Below, piece after piece: positions 1 through 9,469 of a stretch of 64,000 bases of DNA. Source of the stretch: Favolaschia claudopus (lineage: Eukaryota > Basidiomycota > Agaricomycetes > Agaricales > Mycenaceae); NCBI GenBank assembly GCA_037176885.1, contig JAWWNJ010000131.1, positions 248,001 to 312,000 on the forward strand, given 5' to 3'. Below the pieces are notes generated by a model. That model did not search any database. It saw only the letters and a list, made by a program, of their open reading frames with translations, and was not told the DNA's origin. Each line of letters starts with the position of its first letter. The first letter of the stretch is position 1. The position numbers and the translations under genes were made by a program.

Positions 1-100
1 GGTTAAATTTTTGGCGAATGGTCCCGGAAGACGGCGCAGACTTGTGCAGACCATCAAAAAATAACACCGAACATTTTCACAACTTGAACCAAAGCGCCTC

Positions 101-1401
101 TCACAACCCCAACTCCCTCACAACCCTCTCCGTCGTCTCATACACCTCCTCACTCAACCTCTCATCCATCGCCTCCTTCGACGGCTTCTCAATCCCCTTC
201 GGCGTCACATACTCCCCTCTTAACCCATCCCTCGGCCCAGCAGCAGCGGCATACAAAACCGTCAACGCCCCCTCCTCCCACGACCCAAACACCATCGGCA
301 TCAACACCTTCGCAACACCCCACCCAACAAGCGGCATACTTCGAACAAACTTTTGTCCGCCTGCGGTGGTAATTGCACCGGGGTGGACGGAGACACAGGT
401 GATACTCGTATGTGAGAGTCGTTTTTGGAGGGCTTTGATGTGGAGGATGATGGCGAGTTTGGTGTTTCCTGGAAAGTTGTTGGTAGCGGATGGTTATTAA
501 ATTGAAGTTCTGAAGAAGAATAAATGGTTGCTGGGCTTTGACATACCGTATGTGGTCAGATACCCTTTCATGGAATCACCATACTGCCTGTTCAAAGATT
601 CCTTCGTGGCGAACGTCTCGGGATTAACCATCGTATGGGCTGCGGAGGTGAGCTGGAAATTTGGAATCGTTGAATCAATGGTGGGTTCAGAGGAAGATAA
701 TAGGCGATAAACATACGGCAACGATGCGAACATCGGAATTGGGCTCTGCAGCCGTTTGCTTGAGTAGCGGGAGCAATCCGTTGATTAGAACGACATGGCT
801 GAGGTAGCTGCACGAAAAACGGCACCGTGAGCTAACGCTGAATTGAATGAATGAATTACGAAAACCTCCTTACTTCGTAACCATGATATCCAGCAACCCA
901 TCGGAGGTAAGTTTGAAAGGACCGGAGCTCCTGAGCACGCCGACAAGATTCAGCTAAGTAGCGCTCGGCAATTTCAAGTCCATATTAGAAACGGCTCACA
1001 CTGCAGCATTATTAATCAACATATCTAACCGCTGCTCCTTCCCCAAGAACGTCTGAGCAGCACGCGCAGCGGAGCGCGGATCCGAAAGGTCGAGCTCGAG
1101 CCACTCGACGCTGCCTTCTCCCAAACCCTCTGAGTCGGATTGCATTTTGTGAATGGCTTCTTTGGCGCGGGATTCGTTTCGTGCGGCCATGTACACTTTT
1201 GCTCCGCGACGAGCGAGGATTTGGATGGTGGCGTATCCGATACCCGTACTAGACAGATTAGAGAGTGTGTTTGGTTAGATTGGTATGAATGATTGGTATG
1301 AATGGTGAGAATGGTAAGTGGCGAACGTACTTTCCGCCAGTCACAATTACCACCTTGCCATGTAGGTTGGGAAGATCTTTAACTGAGATGGGAGGAGCCA
1401 T
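101..1401 (-). CDS. Short-chain dehydrogenase/reductase (retinol dehydrogenase-like)
   Basis: NAD(P)-dependent oxidoreductase of the SDR family; the substrate cannot be told from sequence. Exon 1 (1401-1331) starts MAPPISVKDLPNLHGKVV and carries the first part of the nucleotide-binding motif (VTGGK), which continues as TGIGYAT at the start of exon 2 (1248-1000). Exon 2 also has the adenine-side motif LDLSDP and the NNAA motif. Later exons give GLLPLL, a catalytic YxxxK as Y-G-N-T-K, and VSVHPGAI. The last exon ends LSEEVYETTERVVRELGL before a stop at 101-103. Every exon junction and much of the protein matches the gene at 26450-27687, so the two are paralogues. The start is fixed by the conserved MAPP.SEKDLP-type N-terminus. 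No truncation was seen. Confidence 0.88.
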
Positions 1402-2771
1402 TTGAGAGCGTCGAACGTCGGATTGAGATCGAGAAGAGCCAGAAGCAGACCCTTACGACTGCGTGATTGAACTCGAGCTTCTGAAAGCTTGATTGTGGAG
1501 ACTCGACTTGCAGTACTCGATTATATAGGATTCTTCTGAGACGCGACATAACCTACAAGTGAAATTAGAGGCAGCCCGGAACTCCAGGCTGCAGACCGGA
1601 GGGCGATGGCGTGACCGTGCTGTAGAGTGCGTTCCCCATCGGGCGCCATATCCCGGATAATGAACCAATCCCAACGAGAGGGTCTGAAACGTTCGGAATT
1701 TCGAGCCGAATCTGGAAAGCGTTTGCGATGTCCAGTGCCAAGTAAGTATTGAGAACAGATCGACGACTCGGAGTTCCGGCGAGCTTCATTCCAGCGCAAA
1801 GAAATTCGCTGTTGCATGAACGAGATTATGCAGCGGCTCGGGAGTACGATTCCGGAAAGAGCTAAGATAGTATAAAATGTGTTCGCCTCCTGACTTGCTC
1901 TTGATTCCGGATCCGTTTGGTCGGTGGGCCCTAAGTTGTCCGATAAGTGTTGGTTTGAAAAGGCTCCTGCCTCGGAATGATATTGCAGATATCGTTAAAC
2001 TGAGAAGCCTATTGAATCTGAAAGGAAAGTAGAGGCAAGTGGTATTGGGAAATTCGAAGATTGGAATACGAGCAAAGGATCGAGATTTTTTGACGACCAA
2101 GTGTGCGCCCACCACGGAGAACCCACCGGCTGCCGGCAAAGTTTCGAGATGGACATTCTATCGCGGAAGGTAGACAGTTATCTTGGAATGTTTTTGTACC
2201 CAGAAAACGACGCAATCCTCAGAAAAATGCAAGCAGCGCCGAGCTCGTTGTGGTGGGAAGCAAAGAGCGTCGGATCTTTCCGAACGGAGTTTGATCCTCG
2301 ATGTTACGGCATCAGCACCTTTGCCTTTTCCTCTACGTTCCTCAAATGCGCCAGATTCTCGTCGATCTCTTGACTTTTTGCGACCTCTCTGAACACTCTC
2401 GTGGCTGGGAGCGCTTAGCTATGTCCCGATATGGATGGGCAATAAACGCAATTCCTCTCTCGACAGCCGTCGCTTCATTATCACAGCAATCTCGACTCGA
2501 AGCTCTCTCTAAATAATGAATGCAGCCTAAGCTTGGATCGCCGCGCACTCTTTCAGTCAACCAAAGCGTTACTGTCAACTCAGTATCAAAGCATGGAATC
2601 AACACCTACGAAATCTGGACGAGCCAAAGCGCACGACGCCACTCACCCCGCCAACACCCCGCTTTGATTTCTGCTGCATAAATAGCTGCGTCGACTCTCG
2701 TTTTACAACAACCCGGGTCGCCCTTCCAACTTCCATTCACTCTCCCCTACAAACACCCACGACTCCAGACT
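1402..2771. other. Gene-poor interval, possible decayed coding sequence
   Basis: I see no convincing gene here. Overlapping open frames of 60-117 codons occur on both strands (for example minus 1786-2139 and plus 2101-2373), but none has a recognisable motif or an intron chain that extends it. A TATA-like run (cataaatag, near 2679) lies about 90 nt before the next gene start and is its likely core promoter. Confidence 0.4.
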
Positions 2772-3370
2772 ATGCCCGCCTACCGTTCTCGTTCTCGCAA
2801 ATTCAGCGTCTACGGCTGCATGGACGACTCTCCCGTCCCGAAGCTCGTGAAAGTACGCCTACCGAAGAAGGTGCTCACCGCCGAAGAGAAGGAAGAGGCC
2901 AAAGTAAAACGCGCCGCCAACAAGGTGCTGAAGGACAAGCGCACGGAATGGGAGGCTTCGCTTCCCCCGCCATTCCAACAAAGCTCGTCATTCAAGCATA
3001 GTGCAGGGACACTGGTAAGTTCGCATTCTTTCGTTTACGTTCTTTCCTTCGATTTGTTTGCTAATTGTGACCATCGTATCACATATAGGTCACCTTCAAA
3101 ACCGACGCCAAAAGAGTCTTCGGGCTCACCGACCGCGACGTGGAGACGCTCCGCTACGAAGCCTGCCCTTGGTCTATCAAGCAGTATTACGCCCTTGCGC
3201 ACGTTCGAGCCCTTCAGCGGCGCAAGTACGCTGCGGGCGCCTTGCCCTCGATGGAGCTCAAAGGTCACTTGCGTGTTTTGGACACGCTGAGCAGCGGCGG
3301 TCATCGAGGGAAATCCAATTTTCCTTATGATTATGACGATGCCGCTTGTTATTATCCGATGTCGGTGTAG
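2772..3370 (+). CDS. Small basic protein with XPA_C-like DNA-binding domain
   Basis: Two exons, 2772-3014 and 3089-3370, joined in phase 0 across a GTAAGT...TAG intron, give about 174 residues. The N-terminal half is rich in Lys and Arg (KKVLTAEEKEEAKVKRAANK). Exon 2 opens with VTFKTDAKRVFGLTDRDVET, which resembles the start of the winged C-terminal domain of the nucleotide-excision factor XPA (TKTDAK..Y.L.D.DL). Many basidiomycete proteins share this fold, and the zinc-finger part of XPA is absent, so this is not XPA itself. A role in nucleic-acid binding is inference. It stands alone between an SDR on the other strand and a cupin downstream. Confidence 0.7.
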
Positions 3371-3726
3371 CTTGATAGCTTGACTGCTTGGTGAGTTTCA
3401 TATCGCTGTCGATTTGGTTTTTATTCTGGTTGCTGAATTCCGAGTTAGAGCCCCTGCATGTTGCCTGAATTATCGGTTCATTGTTATTCTTAAGATCTTC
3501 TGAATCACATCATCTGTTTCTCAAGTCAGTCGCGTTGTCGCGTTGTATGATTGTTAAAATTTTGTTTCTGTCTCAATAACTCAATTTCAATCAATACCTC
3601 TCGTCTCTTCCTCTTCATAGGCGAATTGAGATTATCAATATGATGACGCGTCTTGGACGCGTCACATATCGATTTATTCATTTGGCAACTGCTTACGCGT
3701 CCCTCACCCTCTCCTCTCCTCCCACC
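3371..3726. other. Intergenic, 3' UTR / promoter
   Basis: AT-rich spacer between two genes on the same strand. It is T-rich near 3410-3560 and pyrimidine-rich (ctcttcctcttc) just before the cupin gene. No other structure was seen. Confidence 0.5.
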
Positions 3727-4425
3727 ATGTCATCCACCCCCACCTCCCCCCTCCCAAACGTCCGCCGCGTCGTCACCGGACACAACCCCTCCACCGGCCA
3801 ATCCCTCATCCTCGCCGACACCACCCAACCCCCCACCTTCTGGTCGCCCGACAGCGTCAACGCGAAATTCGATCTGTATTACACAGGGAGTGTGCCGGCT
3901 GTGAATGACGCGGAGCTACATATTAATATTGAGAACAAGAAGGAGAGTCCCGAGAAGCATAATGGCCCTGGATGGGTGGATGAGATCGCGGAGCATCCAG
4001 AGCTGATTAGCCCTGGAGGGTCGACGTTCAGGGCGTTCGAGTTCGCGCCGGGGTCAGTTTCTGTGAATCAGTCAAGCCTTTCTACTAGGACGTCTTTGAC
4101 CGAATTTTGTGTTCTCTCTCAGCCGATGCACCGCACGATCTCCCTGGACTACGGAATCGTCGCGAAAGGCACTATCGTCCTCGAGATGGAAGACGGCTCG
4201 CGCGTCACGTTGACGGAGGGAGATACGGTTGTTCAGCGCGGTGGGATGCATTGCTGGAGGAACGAGACGTCCGAGTGGGGGAGGATGTATTTCGTTGGAC
4301 TTGGTCAGTCGTTTCTATGCTTTCTTTATTTACTTCGATCAACTCAACTCGACGGTACGATAGGCGCGCAGCCAGTGAAAGTGAACGGCCAGGAGCTCAA
4401 GGAGGAGTGGCGTGAGGCGAAATAA
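3727..4425 (+). CDS. Single-domain cupin protein
   Basis: Small beta-barrel protein of the cupin superfamily, about 190 residues. The N-terminal part (RRVVTGHN, FWSPDSVNAKFDLYYT) is typical of fungal cupins that often sit near dehydrogenase clusters. The barrel has PMHRTISLDYGIV, where the His is a likely metal ligand, then EMEDGSRVTLTEGDTVVQRG and MHCWRNE. The start at 3727 was chosen because the family begins near this point; in-frame Met codons at 3640 and 3643 would add a hydrophobic lead and cannot be excluded. Introns: about 4057-4122 (a GTTTCT donor keeps frame, while the stronger-looking GTCAGT at 4053 does not) and 4304-4363. The substrate is unknown. Confidence 0.82.
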   Translation: MSSTPTSPLPNVRRVVTGHNPSTGQSLILADTTQPPTFWSPDSVNAKFDLYYTGSVPAVNDAELHINIENKKESPEKHNGPGWVDEIAEHPELISPGGSTFRAFEFAPGSVSVNQSSLSTRTSLTEFCVLSQPMHRTISLDYGIVAKGTIVLEMEDGSRVTLTEGDTVVQRGGMHCWRNETSEWGRMYFVGLGQSFLCFLYLLRSTQLDGTIGAQPVKVNGQELKEEWREAK

Positions 4426-4532
4426 CTTAACGATAGAGCCAGTCGCAATATAACCGAACAAACGAACTGAATTCATAAATTTCGTTCTCAACTATCCATC
4501 TGTCATACCTTCCTCCTCCCTCTACTTACTTC

Positions 4533-5651
4533 CTAATCCCTCGGCACAATCCTCCCCGGCAAAAACGCCCTCCCCAAATTCTCCTCACACCACTTCCAAT
4601 CATGCGCAATAATCGCCTCCACCCTCCCATCCCCATCCTCATCCTCTTCCAATAACAACCTCCTCACCCTACCCAAATCAACCTCCGCCTGCACAGGATC
4701 CCGATGCACACAAAACGACTCCCCATTCTCCCTCGTCGTAGCGATGCGCGTTCGAGGGTCGGTTAGAAGGCGTTTATCGTGCGCGACGTCGGCGCCGAGG
4801 AAGAGCCAGGCGCCGGTGGGGGAGGTGCGTGCGAGGAGGGTTAGGTGGCCTGGGGAATGGCCTGTAAGGAGTGAAACAATTACTCTGATCAGCGACAAAT
4901 CTGAATATTCGAACGGCTGATAGAGGGAACGATGATAGAATGAATGAGACGCACCTGGCGTGTCAATAACATAAACACTCCCGTCCTGAAACAAATCATG
5001 CGCATGCGGGAACGGTCCGATCGACGTATCAAAGTCTTCCTTAGTCAAGAACCTCGTACGATCTCTAGGCGTCGATGCGGCGAGAATGGCGGAATGCGGA
5101 TTCTCAGGATAGCCGTCGTCCAATGACGCCTGTGCCTCACCGCCGAGGATGAAGGTAGCTTTCGTGAATGGCGAGCAGTCGCCGACGCTTCAAGCAGTAA
5201 AATTCGAATCAGTCGATATGCGAAGGACGAACGAATCAACAAATAAACGAAAGAAAAACCCGAAGACTCACTGGTCGAAATGCAAATGACTGATCACAAC
5301 GCACTCCACCTCCCCAGGATCAACCCCACCCTCCCTACACGACTCCGCCACATCCTGCGGCACCGTACACGGGAACATCGCGCCGGGCTGGAAATTCCTC
5401 TGCGCCTCCGGTGGGTACGTCTCCCAATTCTTTCGTAACCCCAGATCGAATATCATGCCACCGTTGGGCAGGTGCGAGTGGCGCAGGTAGAATGCGAGCG
5501 AGGGACAATTCTGATACGTCGGCGTGCTGCCTTGGATGACGACGTCGTTGGGAATGGCGACGAAGCCTGCTTGGAGGGCGGAGATGTGCATGTAGGGTTG
5601 GTTTGGGCCGGATGGTTTGGGGAGGGGGTGGGAATGAGAGGGGGATGTCAT
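4533..5651 (-). CDS. Metallo-beta-lactamase fold hydrolase (lactonase-like)
   Basis: Three exons (5651-5272, 5187-4955, 4861-4533) give 313 residues with frame kept at both junctions. The zinc motif HxHxDH is HLHFDH, and its last His codon is split by the first intron; it is followed by VGDCSPF. Further metal ligands are the His of HSPGHLTLL, the Asp of LFLGADVAHD and the His of AIIAHDW. The order and length fit the family that includes N-acyl-homoserine-lactone lactonases, but the substrate is not known. There is no signal peptide, so it is likely cytosolic. It converges on the cupin gene with about 107 nt between the stops. Confidence 0.87.
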
Positions 5652-6757
5652 GGTGAAGAGAGGTGTGCTGTATGGGAGAGGGGGGGGAAGAAGATAGAGT
5701 GTATTTAAATAAGTGAGAGATCGTTCGTGTGAAACAAATGGCGCAGGTGTGACGAGACTGGTGGGGATCGTAGGAATTGAGGTGATCTATACATGGAAGG
5801 ATTCCGTCAAGGGTACAGAAATGGGTAGATTGGCTTACTTGAAATACACTGAATGACTTCATCCTCCTGCCAGCACAGACACGACGTCGTGCGTGAACGT
5901 ACAGTATCAGGTCTAACGGCAGCGCAGACAACAGTACAAGACGACGTCTCTCCCTGACCCACCGTCTTTAATACACCATCCTGACAAGAATACGGTGAAA
6001 CCCCCAATAAATTCCTCTCGAAGTGCTGAGACTTTTGCCAGAGTGATGTCGAGGGAGCTACCAGGTTGTGATGCTATAATTTGAGCCGTATATTGAGTAT
6101 GTTAGCTTTGCCTTGAACCCTACGTGGAATCGCGGAATGGATGGCGGACGAAAAGCTGGGAAAACGGGAATTTACCCGAACGGCGGCGAACGTCCATGAG
6201 GGCTCAGAGCCTCAGATGCCCAAGTGGAATCATGATTCATGACATAGACAGCGAGTAATTGGCAAGTAATACAGCCACAGAAGAACATAGGGTTAGCCCA
6301 GCGAAGTCGCGCTTGTGCAAAATCCTCGAAAATCGAGCAAATGGTGGTCCGGGTTCAAGGAAGGAGGTCACAAGTGACAAGTGACGGAAACGTGAATGAT
6401 GGCCGATCAAATTTTCAGGGTTTGCTTCCTGCCACGACAGCAAACTTATCCTGCTCTGTTCAAGACGCACAATGCCATAGACTTCAGCCTGATTCCTCTA
6501 CCTCAACCTCTATCTTGCGCGATAACCTCGTAACATAGAACTAACTCGCACGCCGACTCGCACTCCGAGTCTCCCATCGTGCTCAGTGTGATGGCTGCAC
6601 ATAGATTGGTTTTCCAGTGAGATGTAGAATTCGCGAGCCTTGCGGAATTGCCAATCCCAAATCTCACCAGGCTTTTGTTTCGTGCACGGTTGCGAAGGTC
6701 TGGTTATGAAGAGGGAGGCGCAGCAATGAGCATACTGATTCTATTAGGGTACTGAGT
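5652..6757. other. Intergenic, no gene seen
   Basis: Upstream region of the metallo-beta-lactamase gene. Open frames on both strands are short and without motifs; the 198-codon minus frame at 5335-5931 mostly overlaps the lactamase exon in another frame. The next element starts with its target-site copy at 6758. Confidence 0.5.
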
Positions 6758-6761
6758 CCGA

Positions 6762-6910
6762 TGGGGCAGGCCGGAGGGGTCGCTAGAGGCCGCCGGGAGC
6801 TCAAAGCAAGGCGAGCACGATGGCTCTGGATAAGCAGCTGACTAATACATGCGAAGGAACTACCAAACAACACCAACAAGTGATGCCGTGGGCTGCTGCC
6901 CACCGGCACA
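6762..6910 (-). repeat. LTR, 3' copy (minus-strand sense)
   Basis: 149 bp, identical to 8278-8426. On the minus strand it starts TGTGCCGGTGGGCAGCAG and ends CTGCCCCA. The repeat match extends three bases further on the left (CGA), but there one side belongs to the target-site copy, so the TG...CA limits are preferred. Confidence 0.82.
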
Positions 6911-7020
6911 TGCGCCCACCACCTCGAAGGCGGCGTCCCGCCGCCAGAAACGTCAAGAAGAAAACTAACCACACAGCAGCAGCACAACAGAATCCAAAAA
7001 TCAGCAGATAAACAAAAGTA

Positions 7021-8046
7021 TCACCCCGGCCGCACCCATCCCAACGCCGTCAATGCCCGACTGAGATCGCGAAGTCGGGGGTCGTGGTCCCATGCGAGTG
7101 AAGGAGGGTCCACGGAAGTCGAAGAAGGAGTGTGCGGTGCTGCGGGGGAAGGTCGTCGGTCGCGGGAATCGGCGCGAGCGGTTTTTGATGTCGAATAAAT
7201 ATTCAAGACAAATGTCTGTGGAGGACTCGGACGCGGCACCCGCGACGACGGGCGGCGAGGACAACGGAAGCGTCGATGTCGACGCCTGAGACTCGAGAAG
7301 GGAGAGCCGTCGCTGGAACGCAAGTCCGAGAAGTCGCGAACGAAAGGGGGAGAGGGCGCAGAATGCGCGTGTCGATTTTCGAGATTGGCCGAATCAATGT
7401 CGGCGGCGGCCTCGTTTTCAGCGATGGATGAAGGAGGTAGAGAGTCAAGGGGTGGAGGAACGTCGGTCCCGACAATGGATGGGAGGTCGAAGGATGACGA
7501 TAGGTCGGTCATGTGGGTGTCGGAAACAGAGTTGACGGGCTCAGTGGTGGAAGGGAAGGGGGAGCGAACGTCGGGGGCGTCAAAGTCGACCGCGATCGTT
7601 TGAGTCGTGGTGGGAGTCACGGAAGGAAGAGGGGAAGAAGGGGATGGAGAACGTGCCTCTGCAGAACGACGCGAGCGCTCAATCTCACACGCCAGCGCAA
7701 ACCCGACATCGTACCCCCAAACCCGCTCCTTTCCGAGATCCTCTTCGTGATCGATAGCGGCCTTCTTCAAGCCCAGGTCCATCCCAACCCGCATACCCTC
7801 GCGCTTTCCCTCCTTGAAGGAATCCTTCTCCGCATCGCGTTGTCCGTTGGTGTAAGCGAAACGAGCCACAGTCGTCCGCAGCTGCTCGACCGCGGGCTCG
7901 AGGAAATCGTCAAAGAAAGATGGGTCGTCCTTCATGCAATAGGCAGCGTTCAGTATATTGCTGCAGATGTTTTCGATTGCAGAAAACTCCTCGGCAGAGA
8001 ACGATAGCTCTGGAGGTATGTCACGATCCATTTTGTCGCGTGTCAT
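7021..8046 (-). CDS. Uncharacterised Agaricomycete protein inside the LTR element
   Basis: Single intronless ORF of 341 codons, unusual among the intron-rich genes around it. The N-terminal half is helical and acidic (SFFDDFLEPAVEQLRTTVAR), then a charged stretch KEGKREGMRVGMDLGLKKAA and WGYDVGFALACEIERSRRS. The middle is low-complexity Ser/Pro/Thr. The C-terminal part has DFSDLRSSDGSPFSSLRRRH and ends WDHDPRLRDLSRALTALGW. I recognise this N-WGYD.G / DFS.L / WD.DP.L..L..AL..LGW layout from uncharacterised mushroom proteins (from memory, not searched); no function is known. Met at 8046 or 8031 could start it. Its place between LTRs, in the sense direction, suggests retro-capture or that this family normally travels on such elements. 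Confidence 0.75.
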   Translation of the reverse strand: MTRDKMDRDIPPELSFSAEEFSAIENICSNILNAAYCMKDDPSFFDDFLEPAVEQLRTTVARFAYTNGQRDAEKDSFKEGKREGMRVGMDLGLKKAAIDHEEDLGKERVWGYDVGFALACEIERSRRSAEARSPSPSSPLPSVTPTTTQTIAVDFDAPDVRSPFPSTTEPVNSVSDTHMTDLSSSFDLPSIVGTDVPPPLDSLPPSSIAENEAAADIDSANLENRHAHSAPSPPFVRDFSDLRSSDGSPFSSLRRRHRRFRCPRRPSSRVPRPSPPQTFVLNIYSTSKTARADSRDRRPSPAAPHTPSSTSVDPPSLAWDHDPRLRDLSRALTALGWVRPG

Positions 8047-8256
8047 CAGAGATCTAGAAAGATCGGTGCTCTGTCGGTCGGTCGGTCGGTCTCTGTATCT
8101 CTATGGATCGGTCTGTGTCGGTCTCGGAGTCTCGATGGTCTCTGATCGGCGTCTATACGCGAAGCGAAAGCGAGGAAAGTGCAGCAGAAACAAGCAGAAA
8201 GGCGGGTGATCAAGCAAGATCGCGGGGTCAAAGCAGAGCGGCGATGGCGTGGGTCG

Positions 8257-8274
8257 AAGCCACTCTCGTCACCA
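8257..8274 (-). other. Primer-binding site of the LTR element
   Basis: The plus strand here ends ...CTCGTCACCA, which reads as a tRNA acceptor end with CCA, preceded by a T-arm-like GGGTCGAAGCC. The minus strand is therefore complementary to a tRNA 3' end and lies three bases inside the 5' LTR, the expected place. Which tRNA cannot be decided; the T loop looks one base short of the consensus. Confidence 0.65.
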
Positions 8275-8277
8275 CGA

Positions 8278-8426
8278 TGGGGCAGGCCGGAGGGGTCGCT
8301 AGAGGCCGCCGGGAGCTCAAAGCAAGGCGAGCACGATGGCTCTGGATAAGCAGCTGACTAATACATGCGAAGGAACTACCAAACAACACCAACAAGTGAT
8401 GCCGTGGGCTGCTGCCCACCGGCACA
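8278..8426 (-). repeat. LTR, 5' copy (minus-strand sense)
   Basis: 149 bp, identical to 6762-6910. It should hold the promoter of the element, which would read leftwards through the ORF at 8046-7021. Confidence 0.82.
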
Positions 8427-8692
8427 CCGAGATTCGCTCCATATCATCATCACACCTAAGTACCTGCAACTCTTCGCTCTCTGACTGTCACGATTTTGTC
8501 TCAACCATCTTGACCCACGCTGGTCTCTCAGCGCGCATCGGGGTTTAAATGAATATGACGTCACCCCGACCTCTCCCGCCGGGCCACCGCACCTCAAGAC
8601 CTTCCTTTCCCGCTCCACCGACGATCATGATATCACGCCGCCCTCAGAGTCTATGACGTTAGCCAGGAACGGCTTATCGCGATCTCGACACG

Positions 8693-8700
8693 CTATAAAA
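8693..8700 (+). promoter_or_regulatory. TATA box of the small His-rich gene
   Basis: CTATAAAA lies 55 nt before the ATG at 8748, followed by a pyrimidine-rich start region (cattttactccccac). Distance and context fit a core promoter. Confidence 0.6.
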
Positions 8701-8747
8701 CGCCGCGTTAGAGTGGTGAGTTAGCCATTTTACTCCCCACAATTATC

Positions 8748-9162
8748 ATGTCTCCCACTACCTCACACACTGTGCGTCCCTTCCCTCGTTCCTTCAAATT
8801 CAACAGCTAACGGCTGAATTTGCAGACTGAGCCCACGACGACAACGAGCGCCGTCGCTCCCCAACAAGCCGCCGCGACCTCGCCTGAAACTCAACCTCCC
8901 ACAACCACCGAGGTATGCCTCCCCCCTCTTTTTCTTTTCATCTACCCATACCATACATACCAAACAGACCACCCACCACAAAGAAAAACACGGCCTCGGC
9001 GCCCTCGTCGAAAAAATCGTGCACCCAACACACCACGGCGACCACACACATTCTCACACAGACACCGTCTCTGTGCCTGTTGCGCAGCCGGAGAAGCCTA
9101 GCGATGGGGTCGCAGGAGCCCATTTGGCACCGGGAGGGAGCGCTGTTGGTGGGATTTTGTGA
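8748..9162 (+). CDS. Small hydrophilic His-rich protein, three exons
   Basis: Exons 8748-8771, 8826-8912 and 8968-9162 (all phase 0) make a 101-residue protein. The start MSPTTSHT is followed by a Thr/Pro/Gln-rich part (TEPTTTTSAVAPQQAAATSP), then exon 3 with TTHHKEKHGLGALVEKIVHP, a His-rich HHGDHTHSHTDT and a glycine-rich tail ending SAVGGIL. There is no signal peptide or membrane segment. It resembles the small soluble stress-type proteins common in fungi, but I do not recognise a named family. Support comes from three consistent small exons, a TATA box at the right distance and a clean stop; each exon alone is too short to stand out as an ORF. Confidence 0.72.
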
Positions 9163-9469
9163 TTCGTTGGATAGTGAGGTGCGTTTTCTTCTTTGGAGGA
9201 GGATTTCAACGAGGATCGCTGACTATGGATTTAGTTCTCTCAGTCGCTCTGTACGCTATCGGATGGAATACCTTATCTATATAATTTTTGCCGTTGTATC
9301 GCTGAATTGTATCTTGATTGAACCTCGTTGTCGTAGGATTGGAATTTGTTATCATAGAAGTCGAGAAAGAATTCTGTATTGAGAAACGCGTGATCGATGA
9401 ACTTGAAGACAGCGTCAGAAAGAAAAGTAAATAGCAAGGTCCATATATCTTTGACATACGCAGGCGACA
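9163..9469. other. Intergenic, AT-rich
   Basis: 3' flank shared by the His-rich gene and the cullin-like gene, which converge here. No coding signal was seen. Confidence 0.5.

Larger units (their letters stand above)
6762..8426 (-). mobile_element. Miniature LTR retroelement carrying a host-type ORF
   Basis: A 1665-bp unit bounded by two 149-bp direct repeats that look identical base for base (6762-6910 and 8278-8426). Each repeat starts TG and ends CA on both strands, as LTRs do. The unit is flanked by a 4-bp direct repeat CCGA (6758-6761 and 8427-8430), a target-site duplication. Read on the minus strand, three bases inside the 5' LTR is TGGTGACGAGAGTGGCTTCG, the complement of a tRNA-like 3' end with CCA (primer-binding site). 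Next to the 3' LTR is a G-rich tract, GAGGTGGTGGGCGC, as possible polypurine tract. There is no gag, protease, integrase or reverse transcriptase; the only sizeable ORF is the 341-codon one, in the sense direction. Identical LTRs imply a recent insertion. It must be mobilised in trans. Confidence 0.8.

Noticed and set aside
1786..2139. 117-codon minus-strand ORF as a gene
   Set aside because: No domain, no homologous exon chain, and competing frames on the other strand.
5335..5931. 198-codon minus-strand ORF over the lactamase 5' exon
   Set aside because: It overlaps the metallo-beta-lactamase exon in another frame and has no motif; the lactamase frame carries the conserved residues.
6759..8426. 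152-bp repeats as a simple tandem duplication
   Set aside because: The TG...CA limits, flanking CCGA duplication and primer-binding site fit LTRs better; the extra three bases (CGA) are a coincidence of flank and interior.
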